NCBI GenBank assembly: GCA_023957755.1
Contig: JAMLGT010000010.1
Span: 62,001 to 126,000 of the forward strand
Origin: Chitinophagaceae bacterium
GTDB lineage: Bacteria > Bacteroidota > Bacteroidia > Chitinophagales > Chitinophagaceae
Length of the DNA stretch: 64,000 bases
Direction: 5' to 3'
Below, piece by piece: positions 43,281-53,412 of the stretch. Under the pieces are notes generated by a model that made no database searches, was not told the DNA's origin, and worked only from the letters and a program-made list of their open reading frames with translations. Numbering within the stretch: the first letter of the stretch is position 1; each line of letters opens with the position of its first letter. The position numbers and the translations under genes are program-made.

Positions 43281-44858
43281 TTATTTAGCCCAGAAAATCT
43301 TTGAAGTATATTTATCAACTCCTGTTGGCACGTTACCAGAATTATATCTGAACTCACTTTCAGGATAAAGCACTCTGGTCGGCAGTTTATCCGCTGCAGT
43401 AGCTTCCGACACAAAAGATGAGAAGCATACTTTATTATTCGCCAGTGTGTTTGGCATTACATTCCTCGGATAACCTGTCCTCTGGTACTCAAACCATGCC
43501 TGATGTCCCAGAATCATATTGTATGCAATATACTGCTGGGTAACAATTGCTTCCAGTCTTTCCTCATCGGTTGTACATGCATCAAAGTTTACCAGTTTGC
43601 TGGTCGCATTGTCAGAGATATAGGTAGCGAGGAAGGTAGTAGCATTATACCCTGGAGTGATTGTCCCTTCCGGAGTCTTAGCAAGATAGTTGTAGGAAGC
43701 CTTGATACCATTTTCAAAATTAGCCTTGGCATCTGCTGAAGTTCCCACGATACCCTGAAGGTTTGCCTGTGCTTGTAAGAAATAGCTTTCAGCGGCCAGC
43801 ATCAGAGGTTGTCCCTGACCAGGCCCTTTGAGAATACCTATTTTTGCTGCACCCGCCTTGCTTGGTGATGAACCAGTATATACATACCATGCGCATGGCA
43901 CGACACCCTTTTGTGCATCAGCACCCTGGTATCCTAATTGGTTTCTTGGTACTGAAGTTCCTTTACTGTACATCATGGCTACTCTGGCCGGATCTGTTAT
44001 TTTAGTTCCGTCATACATTGCCATAATGTAGTGAGTAGGAATGTAAGCGGTGGAACCGGCATTTGCTCCGGAAGGAGTGTATGCCCAGCTACCCCACATT
44101 GGGCTCTGCTTGCCACTATTATCTTCATAACCCGGATTTACTAACGCGTCATCCTTAAGGAAACCAGCTGAGTTAAAGGAAGTATTCGAGAATGACACCT
44201 TGCCATCTGATCTCAGGATCAGTCTCAACTTAATGGTGTTTGCAAATTGCAACCATTTGGTCAGATCACCCTTGAACAACTTGTCAGCTGCTTTAAACTG
44301 AGTAGAAGTGCTGTTAGCACTCAATGTGCTCATTGCCACATCCAGCGTATCTGCCAATGCCTTATATACATCCTCTGCTTTGTCATATTTAGGTTGTAGT
44401 CCCTTCACACCTTTCAGTGCCTCAGTATAAGGTATATCGTTATACACATCTACGAGGTTTTGGAAACTATATACCTGCAATACTTTGGCAGCAGCGGCAT
44501 AAATTGCTTTAGAAGCATCTCCTTCAGACATAATAACTACCTGATCCAGGTCTTCAATTGCCTTGTAGGATGACGAGAACAATCCGCTATAATCAGCAGT
44601 GGTGTAGTTGTAGGATACAAAAGATCCCCATCCGCTAAATCCACCGGCATTAGCCCAGTAACCAACCAAGGCGTTACCATAGTTGTTAAACGAAGGTTCG
44701 AGAGCTGCGACCCTTACAATTGCCTGCGGCAATATAAGGTCTGGCGTAGCTGATGTCGGGCTGTTCGGGTTCGTGTTTATGTCAAGAAACTTATCGCACG
44801 AAGTCGTACTCAATCCCAACGCAACGCTAGCTAATAAAAATATTCTTAATTTTTTCAT
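43281..44858 (-). CDS. SusD/RagB-family nutrient-binding lipoprotein
   Basis: 525 residues from ATG 44858 (MKKLRIFLLASVAL, lipobox STTSC, Cys21). It has CDKFLDINTNPNSPTSATPD at the mature N-terminus and helical repeats typical of SusD-like type 2 proteins (LQVYSFQNLVDVYNDIPYTEA; AESYFLQAQANLQG). SusD forms the lid of the SusC barrel and captures substrate at the surface. An upstream in-frame ATG at 45014 is rejected because it would lie inside susC and precede the signal peptide by 52 residues. Substrate not predictable. Confidence 0.92.
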   Translation of the reverse strand: MKKLRIFLLASVALGLSTTSCDKFLDINTNPNSPTSATPDLILPQAIVRVAALEPSFNNYGNALVGYWANAGGFSGWGSFVSYNYTTADYSGLFSSSYKAIEDLDQVVIMSEGDASKAIYAAAAKVLQVYSFQNLVDVYNDIPYTEALKGVKGLQPKYDKAEDVYKALADTLDVAMSTLSANSTSTQFKAADKLFKGDLTKWLQFANTIKLRLILRSDGKVSFSNTSFNSAGFLKDDALVNPGYEDNSGKQSPMWGSWAYTPSGANAGSTAYIPTHYIMAMYDGTKITDPARVAMMYSKGTSVPRNQLGYQGADAQKGVVPCAWYVYTGSSPSKAGAAKIGILKGPGQGQPLMLAAESYFLQAQANLQGIVGTSADAKANFENGIKASYNYLAKTPEGTITPGYNATTFLATYISDNATSKLVNFDACTTDEERLEAIVTQQYIAYNMILGHQAWFEYQRTGYPRNVMPNTLANNKVCFSSFVSEATAADKLPTRVLYPESEFRYNSGNVPTGVDKYTSKIFWAK

Positions 44859-44871
44859 ATCAATAGTCAAT

Positions 44872-47800
44872 TTAGAATTTGATTGTGATGGTACCACCAT
44901 AGTAACGTGACGGAGGCATCTGACCAAGGTCAGCCAGACCGATACCGTTAGAATCTGCACCGGCGGCACTGAATTCAGGGTCTGTATAAACCTGGGTAGG
45001 AGGCAGCCATGCAAGCAGGTTTCTACCCTGTACGCTTATGTTAACACCCTGTACACCCAGTTTTCCACCTTCAAACCACTTGGTAGGCAGTGCATAAGAA
45101 AGAGACATCTCCCTAACTTTCCAGAAGTCAGATTTAGTGATATAGTTCTCATGAATGCTGCTTCTGTAGGCTGATTGAGGCCAGTATGCAGAACCACCCT
45201 CTCTAACTGTGATGTTAGTATTTGCGATGTAGCTTCCGGGCTTAGTAGGATCTTCATATACCGAATTAGGGAATACAAATCTTTCACGCTCATAGAGAAC
45301 GGTATTGGCACCTGCACCACTAAAGTCGTAAGTACTTGCCAGAGAGTTATACATGTAACCACCACCTCTGTAGGCTGCTGTGGCAGCGAAGGTGAGGCTC
45401 TTGTAGCTTACTTCCAGATTCAGACCCAACTCTTGTTTTGCAGAAGCACGACCCAGAATAGACAACTGCGAATTAGCAGAAGGATAACCGGTCTTTGCGT
45501 TTACAATGACTCTGCCCTGAGGATCTCTATTGTAGGTAGTACCCATAATTACAGGGAATTGCTCACCGGCGATAGCATAAGCACCTGCACCACTTCCGTA
45601 GGTTGCAATTGCCAGCTTATCAATATCCTCGTTGATAGAAACTACCTTGTTATCATAGTATGTATATACAGTTCCCAAAGAGATGAACCAGTTGTCAGAC
45701 TTGTATGGAACTACTGTCACAGATGCTTCTATACCTTTACTGCTGGTTTCACCCACATTAAGAAGGTAGGAAGAGAATCCTGTTGCAGAAGATACTCCGG
45801 TTGACAATGTCTGGTTTTTGGTATGACTGTCATAGTAAGTCAATGCACCCTTAATACGGTTGCTGAACAAGCTCACATCCAAACCAACCTCGTACCCTGC
45901 TGTCAATTCAGGCTTCAGGTCAGCAGCCACCAAAGACGTACTGATGGTGAAGCCACCCTGTCCGCCATAAGGGAAACCGGAAGACTGACCGAAAGTAGGC
46001 AGCAATCTGTATGGCCCGATGCTCACCTGGCCTACGCTTGACCAACCGGCACGCACTTTAAGATAGTCCAGATTGTCAATATTCTTCAATGCATCAATTG
46101 CATCAGTCAATACAAAAGAAAGCTGAGCACTTGGATAGAAGAATGACCTGTTTTCTTTAGCCAGAGTAGAGAACCAGTCGTTTCTTCCTGTTAAGGTTAA
46201 GAATAAATAATTCTTATAAGCTACGTCAAACTTACCCCACAAGCTCACTGACCTCGATTGAGAGTATCCGTTACTTGCAGAAGGATTGTTCAGAGAGTTT
46301 GAAATATTGAATAACCCCGGTACAACCAAACCAGAGATAGAAGCGGATGTACTTGTACCTGTACCCTGTGTGATATTTCCAGTGGCTGTCAGATCAAAAG
46401 TAAAGTCCTTTACTTTTTGTCTGGTATGAACCATCAGGTCAGATACGATGTTAGATGAGTTAGACTCTGAAGTAGAATAGCTACCCAGAATGTCTGTAAC
46501 CTTATAAGTACCAGCCTGTTCAGGAATAGACTTGGTGTAATCGCTGAAGAAGAATTTATCAACTTTTCCTTCTGATTTTGCATTACGCAGGTTGAATCCC
46601 ATACGGTATGTAATATCCACAGACTTAATTGGTCTTAATATCAAAGCAAGACTTCCTACAAAGTAATCGTTCCTTGTTAAAGACCTGTAATTATCTGCCA
46701 GGAAGTATGGATTGGTATAGTAGGCATTGTAATATCCGTTAGGATTTGCATACTTGTCATTCTTCCAGTCGCTATACTTAGTCAAAGGAATTTGTCCCGG
46801 CGTATTCAACACGTTGTTGTAAATACTAGAACCTGCACTTGTCTGGTCATAATGGTTTTGTACATAATAAGTAGAGTACGTAAGGTCCAATTTAGGAGCC
46901 AGTTTTTGGTTACCGTTCAACCTTACAGTAGCACGGTTGTACTTATCACCGGGTACTGTACCCTCAGCAGTCAGGTATTGCGCTGCCAGATATACAGACC
47001 CTCTGTCAAAGTTATTGGCAAGAGACACGTCAGTCTGATAAGCTACGCCTGTTTGCCAGAAATTCTCCTTACCATACTTGCTGTTCCACTCATAAGGTAT
47101 TGTCTGAATTGAGCCATCCTCAACCGGTAAACCCACTTCTCTCATAGAACCGTCAAATCTTGGTCCGTATTGCTGGTTCTCATAAGGAGTGTATTCCACT
47201 ACGTCAAATTCAGTACCTGAACCAAAGAGTTTTTGCATTTTGGGCATGATACCTACTGTTTCAGCAGTAATTGTCTGGCCTACATTCACCTGAAGCCTTC
47301 CTGAGGAAGAACCTTTCTTAGTAGTGATAATCAGCGCTCCATTTGAACCGTCTGAACCGTACAATGCCGCAGCACTACTACCATTCAGTACAGTCAGCCC
47401 TTCAATATCCTGAGGGTTCAGGTTACCGAGGATAGAGCTTGGCACGATTACGTTGTCCAATACTACGAGCGCCTGGTTGTTACCCAACAAAGAACGCATA
47501 CCTCTGAGGGTAAGCCTGTAAGTTGGATTCACACCACTGCTCACTGCTGCTACCGACAAACCTGCTACCTTTCCCGAAAGAGAGGAAACAACGTTTACCG
47601 GTTTTGCATTGGTAAGCTGCTCGGCAGTAAGGTTGGTCTGCGCCACACCCTGAGCTTTCACAGAGGTTTTCAAGCCTTGCGCAGTTACTACCACAGCTTC
47701 CAATGAGCTGGGGTTGGGCTGCATGTGCACGTCCACCTTGTTTGTGGCGGGTATTACTACCACCTGAGTTAAAAATCCGACGTTGGAGAAGCTGAGTTCC

Positions 47801-48003
47801 TTCGCGCTTGCAGGAAGGTTCAGCGAGAAGGCGCCCTGTGCATTAGTGACACCTCCAATCTGGGTTCCCGGTACTTGCACAGACACGCCCGGGAGGGCTG
47901 TACCTGTGTTGTCGGTTACTGTTCCGGAAACAGTCCTGTTCTGTGAAAATGCCAGCAGTCCTGACAGCATAAACACAGTCATTAAGGTCAAAAATTTTCC
48001 CAT
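44872..48003 (-). CDS. SusC/RagA-family TonB-linked outer-membrane transporter
   Basis: 1043 residues from ATG 48003 (signal peptide MGKFLTLMTVFMLSGLLAFS). Domains in order: a CarboxypepD-reg-like domain (VSGTVTDNTGTALPGVSVQV), a TonB plug (VNVVSSLSGKVAGLSVA; GSSAAALYGSDGSNGALIITT) and a long 22-strand-type barrel ending GGTITIKF. It imports a large substrate with its SusD partner, whose start lies 13 bases beyond the susC stop. No carbohydrate-active enzyme, sigma factor or anti-sigma gene is adjacent, so the substrate is unknown. ATG 48087 would add 28 residues before the signal peptide and is rejected. Confidence 0.95.
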   Translation of the reverse strand: MGKFLTLMTVFMLSGLLAFSQNRTVSGTVTDNTGTALPGVSVQVPGTQIGGVTNAQGAFSLNLPASAKELSFSNVGFLTQVVVIPATNKVDVHMQPNPSSLEAVVVTAQGLKTSVKAQGVAQTNLTAEQLTNAKPVNVVSSLSGKVAGLSVAAVSSGVNPTYRLTLRGMRSLLGNNQALVVLDNVIVPSSILGNLNPQDIEGLTVLNGSSAAALYGSDGSNGALIITTKKGSSSGRLQVNVGQTITAETVGIMPKMQKLFGSGTEFDVVEYTPYENQQYGPRFDGSMREVGLPVEDGSIQTIPYEWNSKYGKENFWQTGVAYQTDVSLANNFDRGSVYLAAQYLTAEGTVPGDKYNRATVRLNGNQKLAPKLDLTYSTYYVQNHYDQTSAGSSIYNNVLNTPGQIPLTKYSDWKNDKYANPNGYYNAYYTNPYFLADNYRSLTRNDYFVGSLALILRPIKSVDITYRMGFNLRNAKSEGKVDKFFFSDYTKSIPEQAGTYKVTDILGSYSTSESNSSNIVSDLMVHTRQKVKDFTFDLTATGNITQGTGTSTSASISGLVVPGLFNISNSLNNPSASNGYSQSRSVSLWGKFDVAYKNYLFLTLTGRNDWFSTLAKENRSFFYPSAQLSFVLTDAIDALKNIDNLDYLKVRAGWSSVGQVSIGPYRLLPTFGQSSGFPYGGQGGFTISTSLVAADLKPELTAGYEVGLDVSLFSNRIKGALTYYDSHTKNQTLSTGVSSATGFSSYLLNVGETSSKGIEASVTVVPYKSDNWFISLGTVYTYYDNKVVSINEDIDKLAIATYGSGAGAYAIAGEQFPVIMGTTYNRDPQGRVIVNAKTGYPSANSQLSILGRASAKQELGLNLEVSYKSLTFAATAAYRGGGYMYNSLASTYDFSGAGANTVLYERERFVFPNSVYEDPTKPGSYIANTNITVREGGSAYWPQSAYRSSIHENYITKSDFWKVREMSLSYALPTKWFEGGKLGVQGVNISVQGRNLLAWLPPTQVYTDPEFSAAGADSNGIGLADLGQMPPSRYYGGTITIKF

Positions 48004-48590
48004 GTTTTTTTGATTTGTAATTATTGGTTTTGCAAATTTTTGCAGGTCAGACAATAAATCTGACGCCTGTCCGATTGTTAAAGGCAAGCGAAAATAGAAA
48101 ACCGCTGCTTAGTACCAAATTAATTTTAACAGTTTCTTACCCGGCAGTTTAATTTTTATTTAACACGCAATAGTGTAACCGAAGAAGTTGCCTTTAAATT
48201 GAGTTTATCTGTTAGAAAAGATATAAAAATCACACACTATTGTTTAAAAAAATTTATATTTTTTAAAAAAGTTCATATCGTTTTTACGATTAATGGGTAT
48301 AGTTGTTGATTCAGCACTAAATAATAGGAGGATAGGCAGACTTACTTTTAATACATAAGTATTAGTAAATCAACGTTATTATAACCTATTTCAATTTGCC
48401 TGAAAAAGGGTTGGAAGTTCCTATTTGTCATTTTTGTTAGAAAAAGTCTGAGACTGGCATTCCACTTAGTGGAATATATGGCACTTAACCTAAAGATGTG
48501 CTTTGGTGAAACCTCTGATAGTAAATTGGTTACCCCTCACTCCAGGAACAGGAAAAGCAAAATAGATTACCTAAAAAACAGAAGTAGTAA
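48004..48590. other. Intergenic region upstream of susC
   Basis: 587 bases without a convincing gene. It should contain the susC promoter, but no exact TAnnTTTG match is present in the expected part. A 17-base palindrome, ATTCCACT-T-AGTGGAAT, lies at 48459-48475. A 9-base inverted pair (CAATAGTGT at 48168-48176, ACACTATTG at 48234-48242) flanks an AT-rich stretch. Both may be regulator sites but could be chance. Confidence 0.5.
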
Positions 48591-48905
48591 CTATGCCTGT
48601 GCGGCAGGACCACCAAAATTTAAAGGAAACTCGACAGTTTCAATATCCTGAATCTGGCCATTCACCGATTCAAACTTCTTGACATTCTCTATCATGGCCT
48701 TCATAAAACGCTTGGCATGTGTCGGGGTAAGGATAATTCGGCTTTTCACCTTACTCTTTGGTGTGCCTGGCATTACATTCACAAAATCAATCACAAACTC
48801 TGCATGGCTGTGTGTGATAATAGCAAGATTCGCATAATTCCCCTCAGATACTTCTTCTGATATTTCAATATTCAACTGATTCGGCTGTTGTGGTTGATCG
48901 CTCAT
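48591..48905 (-). CDS. DUF3467-family protein
   Basis: 104 residues. Contains ISEEVSEGNYANLAIITHSHAEFVIDFVNVMPGTPKSKVKSR (described in parts: GNYANLAIITHSHAEFVIDF and ILTPTHAKRFMKAMIENVKK), the pattern of DUF3467, a short beta-rich cytoplasmic protein found in many Bacteroidota and some other phyla. It has no known activity. It has a -7 box upstream and lies just past uvrA on the same strand. Confidence 0.85.
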   Translation of the reverse strand: MSDQPQQPNQLNIEISEEVSEGNYANLAIITHSHAEFVIDFVNVMPGTPKSKVKSRIILTPTHAKRFMKAMIENVKKFESVNGQIQDIETVEFPLNFGGPAAQA

Positions 48906-48921
48906 TTTCTTATTTTTTTGT

Positions 48922-48929
48922 CAAAGATA
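48922..48929 (-). promoter_or_regulatory. -7 box for the DUF3467 gene
   Basis: The minus strand reads TATCTTTG, predicted start near 48919, leader about 14 nt. It lies between the uvrA stop and ATG 48905. Confidence 0.4.
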
Positions 48930-48953
48930 ATTTTATTCTCCGTGCAGGGTATT

Positions 48954-51806
48954 TCAGAGAAATTTCGCTGTCACACTTTCCTTTATCAGTTTCAGGTTTT
49001 CGGGAGTACCCTCAAATACCAATTTTCCACCATCCTCCCCGGCTTCCGGGCCGAGATCGATAATCCAGTCTGCTGCTCTTATCACATCCAGATTATGCTC
49101 TATGATGAGCACGGAATGCCCCTGTTCAATTAGTGCATTCAGCGAATGGAGCAATTTATTGATATCATGAAAGTGCAACCCGGTAGTAGGTTCATCGAAT
49201 ATAAACAGCACTTTATCCTGCAAACCGCCTTTTCCCAAAAACGAGGCAAGTTTTACTCTTTGCGCTTCACCGCCGGAAAGCGTACTACTGGATTGCCCCA
49301 GTTTGACGTATCCCAAACCAACATCCTGCAAAGGCTGTAATCTTTCTGCCACCGCAATACCCTGAGCCCCGTCAGACTTTTTCCCCGTCGGGGAATTGCC
49401 AAAGAAATCAATGGCCTCATCCACACTCATCTCCAGCACTTCATGAATATTCTTCCCATTATATCTCACTTCCAGGATTTCTTCTTTATATCGAGTCCCT
49501 TTGCACACCTCGCACGTAAGATGTACATCAGCCAGAAATTGCATTTCTACTACCTGTTCTCCTTCACCTTTACACGCATCGCACCTTCCCCCGTCCACAT
49601 TAAATGAGAAATGCCCGGGCAGATATCCCCGTATTTTCGAAAGTGGCTGTCTGCTAAAAAGCTCTCGAATCTCATCAAAGGCTTTAATATAGGTAACAGG
49701 ATTGGATCGGGCAGACTTTCCAATCGGATTCTGATCTACCATTTCAATCTTAGTGACTGCCTGGATATCTCCTGTAATACGTTTATGTATTCCCGGTTTA
49801 TCTACAGGCTCTCCTTTCAACGCTTTTAATCCTGCATAAAGAATCTGCTTTACCAAAGTTGTCTTACCACTACCACTTACACCAGTCACAACGGTAAGCG
49901 TATTGAGTGGAAAAACCACATCTATATTCTTCAGATTATTTTGCCTTGCTCCCTCTACTTTGATTGCCCTGTTCCACTTTCTTCTCTGGCCGGGCACATC
50001 AATCTTTAACTCACCTGTAAGATACTTTCCTGTAAGGCTTTTATCATTACTACAAATCTCTTTGTAATTTCCTTCTGCCACTACTTTGCCGCCCAAATGG
50101 CTGGCTAGCGGCCCCATATCTATAATATGGTCTGCCATCCTCATCATCATTTCATCGTGCTCCACCACTACCAGTGTATTCCCAAGCGCCTTAAGTTTTT
50201 TCAAAACCTCAATCAGGTTTTCAGTATCTCTGGGATGCAACCCGATAGAGGGCTCATCCAGTACATACAAAGAGTCTGTCAGATTACTGCCCAGGCTTCG
50301 GGTCAATTGGATGCGCTGGCTTTCGCCACCACTAAGCGTATTCGCTACTCTGTTAAGAGTGAGATACCCCAACCCTACATCACACAACACCTGAAGCCTT
50401 GTCTGTAGTTCCATGAGAATCCTTCTCGCAATCTGCTTCTCAGATTCGCTAAGTAATAATTCAGTAAACCATCTCAACAGGTGCTTCACCGGCATTTCAC
50501 TTAACTCACCAATATGCCTGCCCCCTACTTTAACGTACAGGGCTTCCTTGCGCAACCTGTACCCATGGCAGGATGTACAAAGTGTCCTTCCCCGATATCT
50601 GCTCAGCAATACACGATACTGAATTTTATACAGGTTTCGCTCTACCTCCTCAAAGAACTCATTGATTCCTTCAAACCATTTATTTCCTGTCCAGAGCAAC
50701 TGGTACTCTGCATCACTGAGGTCTGCAACCGGTTTATGTACGGGAAAATCAAAGTAATGTGCATTACGCACGAGCTTCTCCTTCCACTTTCCCAACTTCT
50801 CTCCTTTCCAGGGAGCAATAGCGCCTTCAAACACACTCAGTTGCCTGTCAGGAATTACCAGATCCGGATCAATACCCAACACCTGTGAGAAGCCTTCGCA
50901 AACCGGACATGCTCCATAAGGGTTATTAAATGAAAACAGGTTAGGTACCGGCTCTTCAAACACGATACCGTCAAGCTCAAAACGATTAGAGAAATGTATT
51001 TTCTCTTCGTCATTTATCAGTAACCAAAGCGCTCCCATCCCCTCATAAAATGCTGTGCCTACGGAATCTGCTATCCGATGATTATCATCTTCATCAAAGC
51101 GTTTCACCCTGAATCGATCGATAAGTATAAAAACTTCATTGGATTTAAACTGCTTTTCAAGTCCCTTCGCGTCCAGTAAATCTTCTATGTGCACAATCTT
51201 CCCATCTATCAGAAGCCTTGAAAAACCCTTTTGCATCAGGATATTTAATTCCTCACTGACACCTCTCTGGTAAGAAGTCTTAAATGGAATTAGCAGAAGC
51301 ACTTTGTCGCCATCACTCAGCCCATTAATATAATTTACTACATCCGAGACATCGTCTTTCTTCACTTGGCGTCCGCTTACGGGAGAAATGGTTTTGCCAA
51401 TCCTCGCGTATAACAGCCTCATATAATCGTAAATCTCCGTAAGGCTTCCTACCGTAGATCGGGGGGTACGGGTCACCACTTTCTGCTCTATGGCAATAGC
51501 AGGGCACAGGTTGTTAATATAATCTACATCAGGCTTAGACATACGTGCCACAAACTGCCGTGCATACGCACTCAGGCTTTCAGCATAGCGCCTTTGGCCT
51601 TCGGCAAACAGTGTATCTATAGTAAGGGACGATTTACCTGAACCTGACACACCTGTGACTACCGTAAATTTATTGCGTGGGATTACCACATCTATATTCC
51701 TGAGATTGTGCTCTCTTGCTCCCTTAATAAAAATATCATGTGATGATTCTGAATTTGCAGCAGATAGTTTCGCAGGAGCCTTTCTTGTAATTGTACCTTT
51801 TGCCAT
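48954..51806 (-). CDS. uvrA: UvrABC excinuclease subunit A
   Basis: 950 residues. Two ABC modules: Walker A GVSGSGKSSLTIDT near residue 55 and GVSGSGKTTLVKQI near 640, each with a signature (LSGGESQRI and LSGGEAQRV) and D-loop. Zinc-binding pairs CPVCEGF, CTSCHGYR and CDACKGEG/CEVCKGTRY are kept. UvrA finds bulky lesions and loads UvrB in nucleotide excision repair. The -7 box lies 8-11 bases before the start. Confidence 0.97.
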   Translation of the reverse strand: MAKGTITRKAPAKLSAANSESSHDIFIKGAREHNLRNIDVVIPRNKFTVVTGVSGSGKSSLTIDTLFAEGQRRYAESLSAYARQFVARMSKPDVDYINNLCPAIAIEQKVVTRTPRSTVGSLTEIYDYMRLLYARIGKTISPVSGRQVKKDDVSDVVNYINGLSDGDKVLLLIPFKTSYQRGVSEELNILMQKGFSRLLIDGKIVHIEDLLDAKGLEKQFKSNEVFILIDRFRVKRFDEDDNHRIADSVGTAFYEGMGALWLLINDEEKIHFSNRFELDGIVFEEPVPNLFSFNNPYGACPVCEGFSQVLGIDPDLVIPDRQLSVFEGAIAPWKGEKLGKWKEKLVRNAHYFDFPVHKPVADLSDAEYQLLWTGNKWFEGINEFFEEVERNLYKIQYRVLLSRYRGRTLCTSCHGYRLRKEALYVKVGGRHIGELSEMPVKHLLRWFTELLLSESEKQIARRILMELQTRLQVLCDVGLGYLTLNRVANTLSGGESQRIQLTRSLGSNLTDSLYVLDEPSIGLHPRDTENLIEVLKKLKALGNTLVVVEHDEMMMRMADHIIDMGPLASHLGGKVVAEGNYKEICSNDKSLTGKYLTGELKIDVPGQRRKWNRAIKVEGARQNNLKNIDVVFPLNTLTVVTGVSGSGKTTLVKQILYAGLKALKGEPVDKPGIHKRITGDIQAVTKIEMVDQNPIGKSARSNPVTYIKAFDEIRELFSRQPLSKIRGYLPGHFSFNVDGGRCDACKGEGEQVVEMQFLADVHLTCEVCKGTRYKEEILEVRYNGKNIHEVLEMSVDEAIDFFGNSPTGKKSDGAQGIAVAERLQPLQDVGLGYVKLGQSSSTLSGGEAQRVKLASFLGKGGLQDKVLFIFDEPTTGLHFHDINKLLHSLNALIEQGHSVLIIEHNLDVIRAADWIIDLGPEAGEDGGKLVFEGTPENLKLIKESVTAKFL

Positions 51807-51816
51807 GAGAAGAATA

Positions 51817-51824
51817 CAAAATTA
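51817..51824 (-). promoter_or_regulatory. -7 box for uvrA
   Basis: The minus strand reads TAATTTTG, predicted start near 51814, leader about 8 nt. No -33 partner at the usual spacing. Confidence 0.35.
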
Positions 51825-52027
51825 ACCATTACTCAGATGGCACTTTGAAAAAGGCAAATGAGCCTTTTCAAAAAAAATCTTAAAAAAATTTGGAGTTTCA
51901 GAATTTTTGTATAATCTTAGCAATTCCAATTTCCTGAAAGCATGAAAAACCGTGCGGCTTGCGCAACTTTTTCTCCCCTTTCTTTTAATTGGCTTACACA
52001 AATCCTTAACCCAAAACGTAACAGTTT

Positions 52028-52609
52028 ATGAAAACCGTACAGTCCAGTCCGGATCAGGCACTGATCCAGATGTATCTCGAAGGAGATTCAGAAGCCCTAT
52101 CTACTCTGATTGATCGCTACAAAGAAAAAGTCTTCACCTCTATCATGCTGCTAGTAAAAGATAAGTATCTGGCAGAAGACATTTTCCAGGATACCTTCAT
52201 TAAGGTTATCGACACACTCCACTCAGGACGCTACACAGACGAAGGAAAATTCCTGCCCTGGGTAATGAGAATCGCACACAATCTGTGTGTGGACCATTTC
52301 AGAAAAATCAAGCGCCGCCCTACCATCAAAACCAGCGATAACTATGACATTTTTGAGGTACTCAACTTTTCTGAGGCCGGTGTTGATGAAAGAATGGCAC
52401 AAAACCAAAGTAATATCCGCGTTAGAAAAATGCTGGACATGCTCCCTCAGGATCAGAAGGAAGTGATTATTATGAGGCATTTCGCAGAACTCTCATTTAA
52501 AGAAATTGCCCAGATCACAGGATGCAGCATTAATACAGCACTAGGACGCATGAGATACGGTCTTATCAATCTGAGAAAGATAATGACCGAAAAGCAAATT
52601 GCACTCTAA
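52028..52609 (+). CDS. ECF-type RNA polymerase sigma factor
   Basis: 193 residues. Sigma region 2: LIDRYKEKVFTSIMLLVKDK and AEDIFQDTFIKVIDTL, with FLPWVMRIAHNLCVDHFRK. Region 4: MLPQDQKEVIIMRHFAELSF then KEIAQITGCSINTALGRMRY. No anti-sigma gene follows; a strong terminator does. It appears to be a stand-alone sigma factor, unlike the one at 31407, and likely controls a housekeeping envelope or stress function. Confidence 0.93.
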   Translation: MKTVQSSPDQALIQMYLEGDSEALSTLIDRYKEKVFTSIMLLVKDKYLAEDIFQDTFIKVIDTLHSGRYTDEGKFLPWVMRIAHNLCVDHFRKIKRRPTIKTSDNYDIFEVLNFSEAGVDERMAQNQSNIRVRKMLDMLPQDQKEVIIMRHFAELSFKEIAQITGCSINTALGRMRYGLINLRKIMTEKQIAL

Positions 52610-52653
52610 CTTCTTAGCCGGATATCATCCGGACTAATCAAATAAATACAATT

Positions 52654-52681
52654 AATACCTCCATCAGGAGGTATTTTTTTT
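52654..52681 (+). terminator. Terminator after the ECF sigma gene
   Basis: AATACCTCC (52654-52662) pairs with GGAGGTATT (52667-52675) around a 4-nt loop, followed by T to 52681. A 9-bp perfect stem. Confidence 0.9.
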
Positions 52682-52718
52682 GATAATATTCCAGAAATAC
52701 TCAGATAAAAGAGCGCAA

Positions 52719-53393
52719 TCAGTGCTTAGCCACCAGTTCAAAAAGTTCCTCAAGAATGCCGACACCATCCTCATTCTTAAGAAACACACTGCTGGCTCTT
52801 TCGGGGTGCGGCATCATGCCTACCACATTGCCCTCTTTATTGCAGATACCTGCAATCCCATCGAGTGAACCGTTAGGTGCAAATTCCGGACGTACTTCTC
52901 CGGCTTCATTGCAATACCTGTAAAGAATCTGCCCATCTCTCTTTAATTCCTCCAATCCATCGGCATCAATGTAGTATTGCCCTTCGCCATGTGCAATAGG
53001 AATCTTATAAACCACGCCACTGCGTTCAGATTTGATCCAGGCATTCTTGCAAATGAACTTCACGTTTGTATTCTGCAAAAGCACGCCAGGTAATAGTCCG
53101 CTTTCGCAGAGAATCTGAAAGCCGTTGCAGATACCTAATACACGCCCGCCCTGCCCGGCAAACTCTGTAATGGCTATCATTACAGGACTAAAACGCGCAA
53201 TACTTCCACAACGCAGGTAGTCGCCAAAACTGAAGCCTCCCGGTAGCACAATACAATCTTCTTCAGGAGAAAAACCCGCCAGACTGCTGTCTTTATGCCA
53301 AATAGTATCCACCTGGTAGCCCAGGCCGGTAAGGGCATCTACCATGTCCCTGTCACAGTTAGAACCGGGAAAAACAACTACGCCGAATTTCAT
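52719..53393 (-). CDS. purQ: Phosphoribosylformylglycinamidine synthase subunit PurQ
   Basis: 224 residues, the small-subunit form. Class I glutamine amidotransferase with the nucleophile Cys89 in [12 protein letters not shown] and the His196/Glu198 of [19 protein letters not shown] at the N-terminus is typical. It supplies ammonia to PurL in purine synthesis. PurL and PurS are not in the window. Confidence 0.95.
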   Translation of the reverse strand: MKFGVVVFPGSNCDRDMVDALTGLGYQVDTIWHKDSSLAGFSPEEDCIVLPGGFSFGDYLRCGSIARFSPVMIAITEFAGQGGRVLGICNGFQILCESGLLPGVLLQNTNVKFICKNAWIKSERSGVVYKIPIAHGEGQYYIDADGLEELKRDGQILYRYCNEAGEVRPEFAPNGSLDGIAGICNKEGNVVGMMPHPERASSVFLKNEDGVGILEELFELVAKH

Positions 53394-53412
53394 TGTAAAT
53401 ATATTAGAACTG

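Noticed and set aside
45014-48087. Longer starts for susC (ATG 48087) and susD (ATG 45014)
   Set aside because: Both would place extra residues before clear signal peptides. The starts at 48003 and 44858 begin directly with them.
48168-48242. 9-base inverted pair CAATAGTGT / ACACTATTG upstream of susC
   Set aside because: A match of this length is expected by chance in a region of this size, and there is no further pairing. Not listed as a feature.
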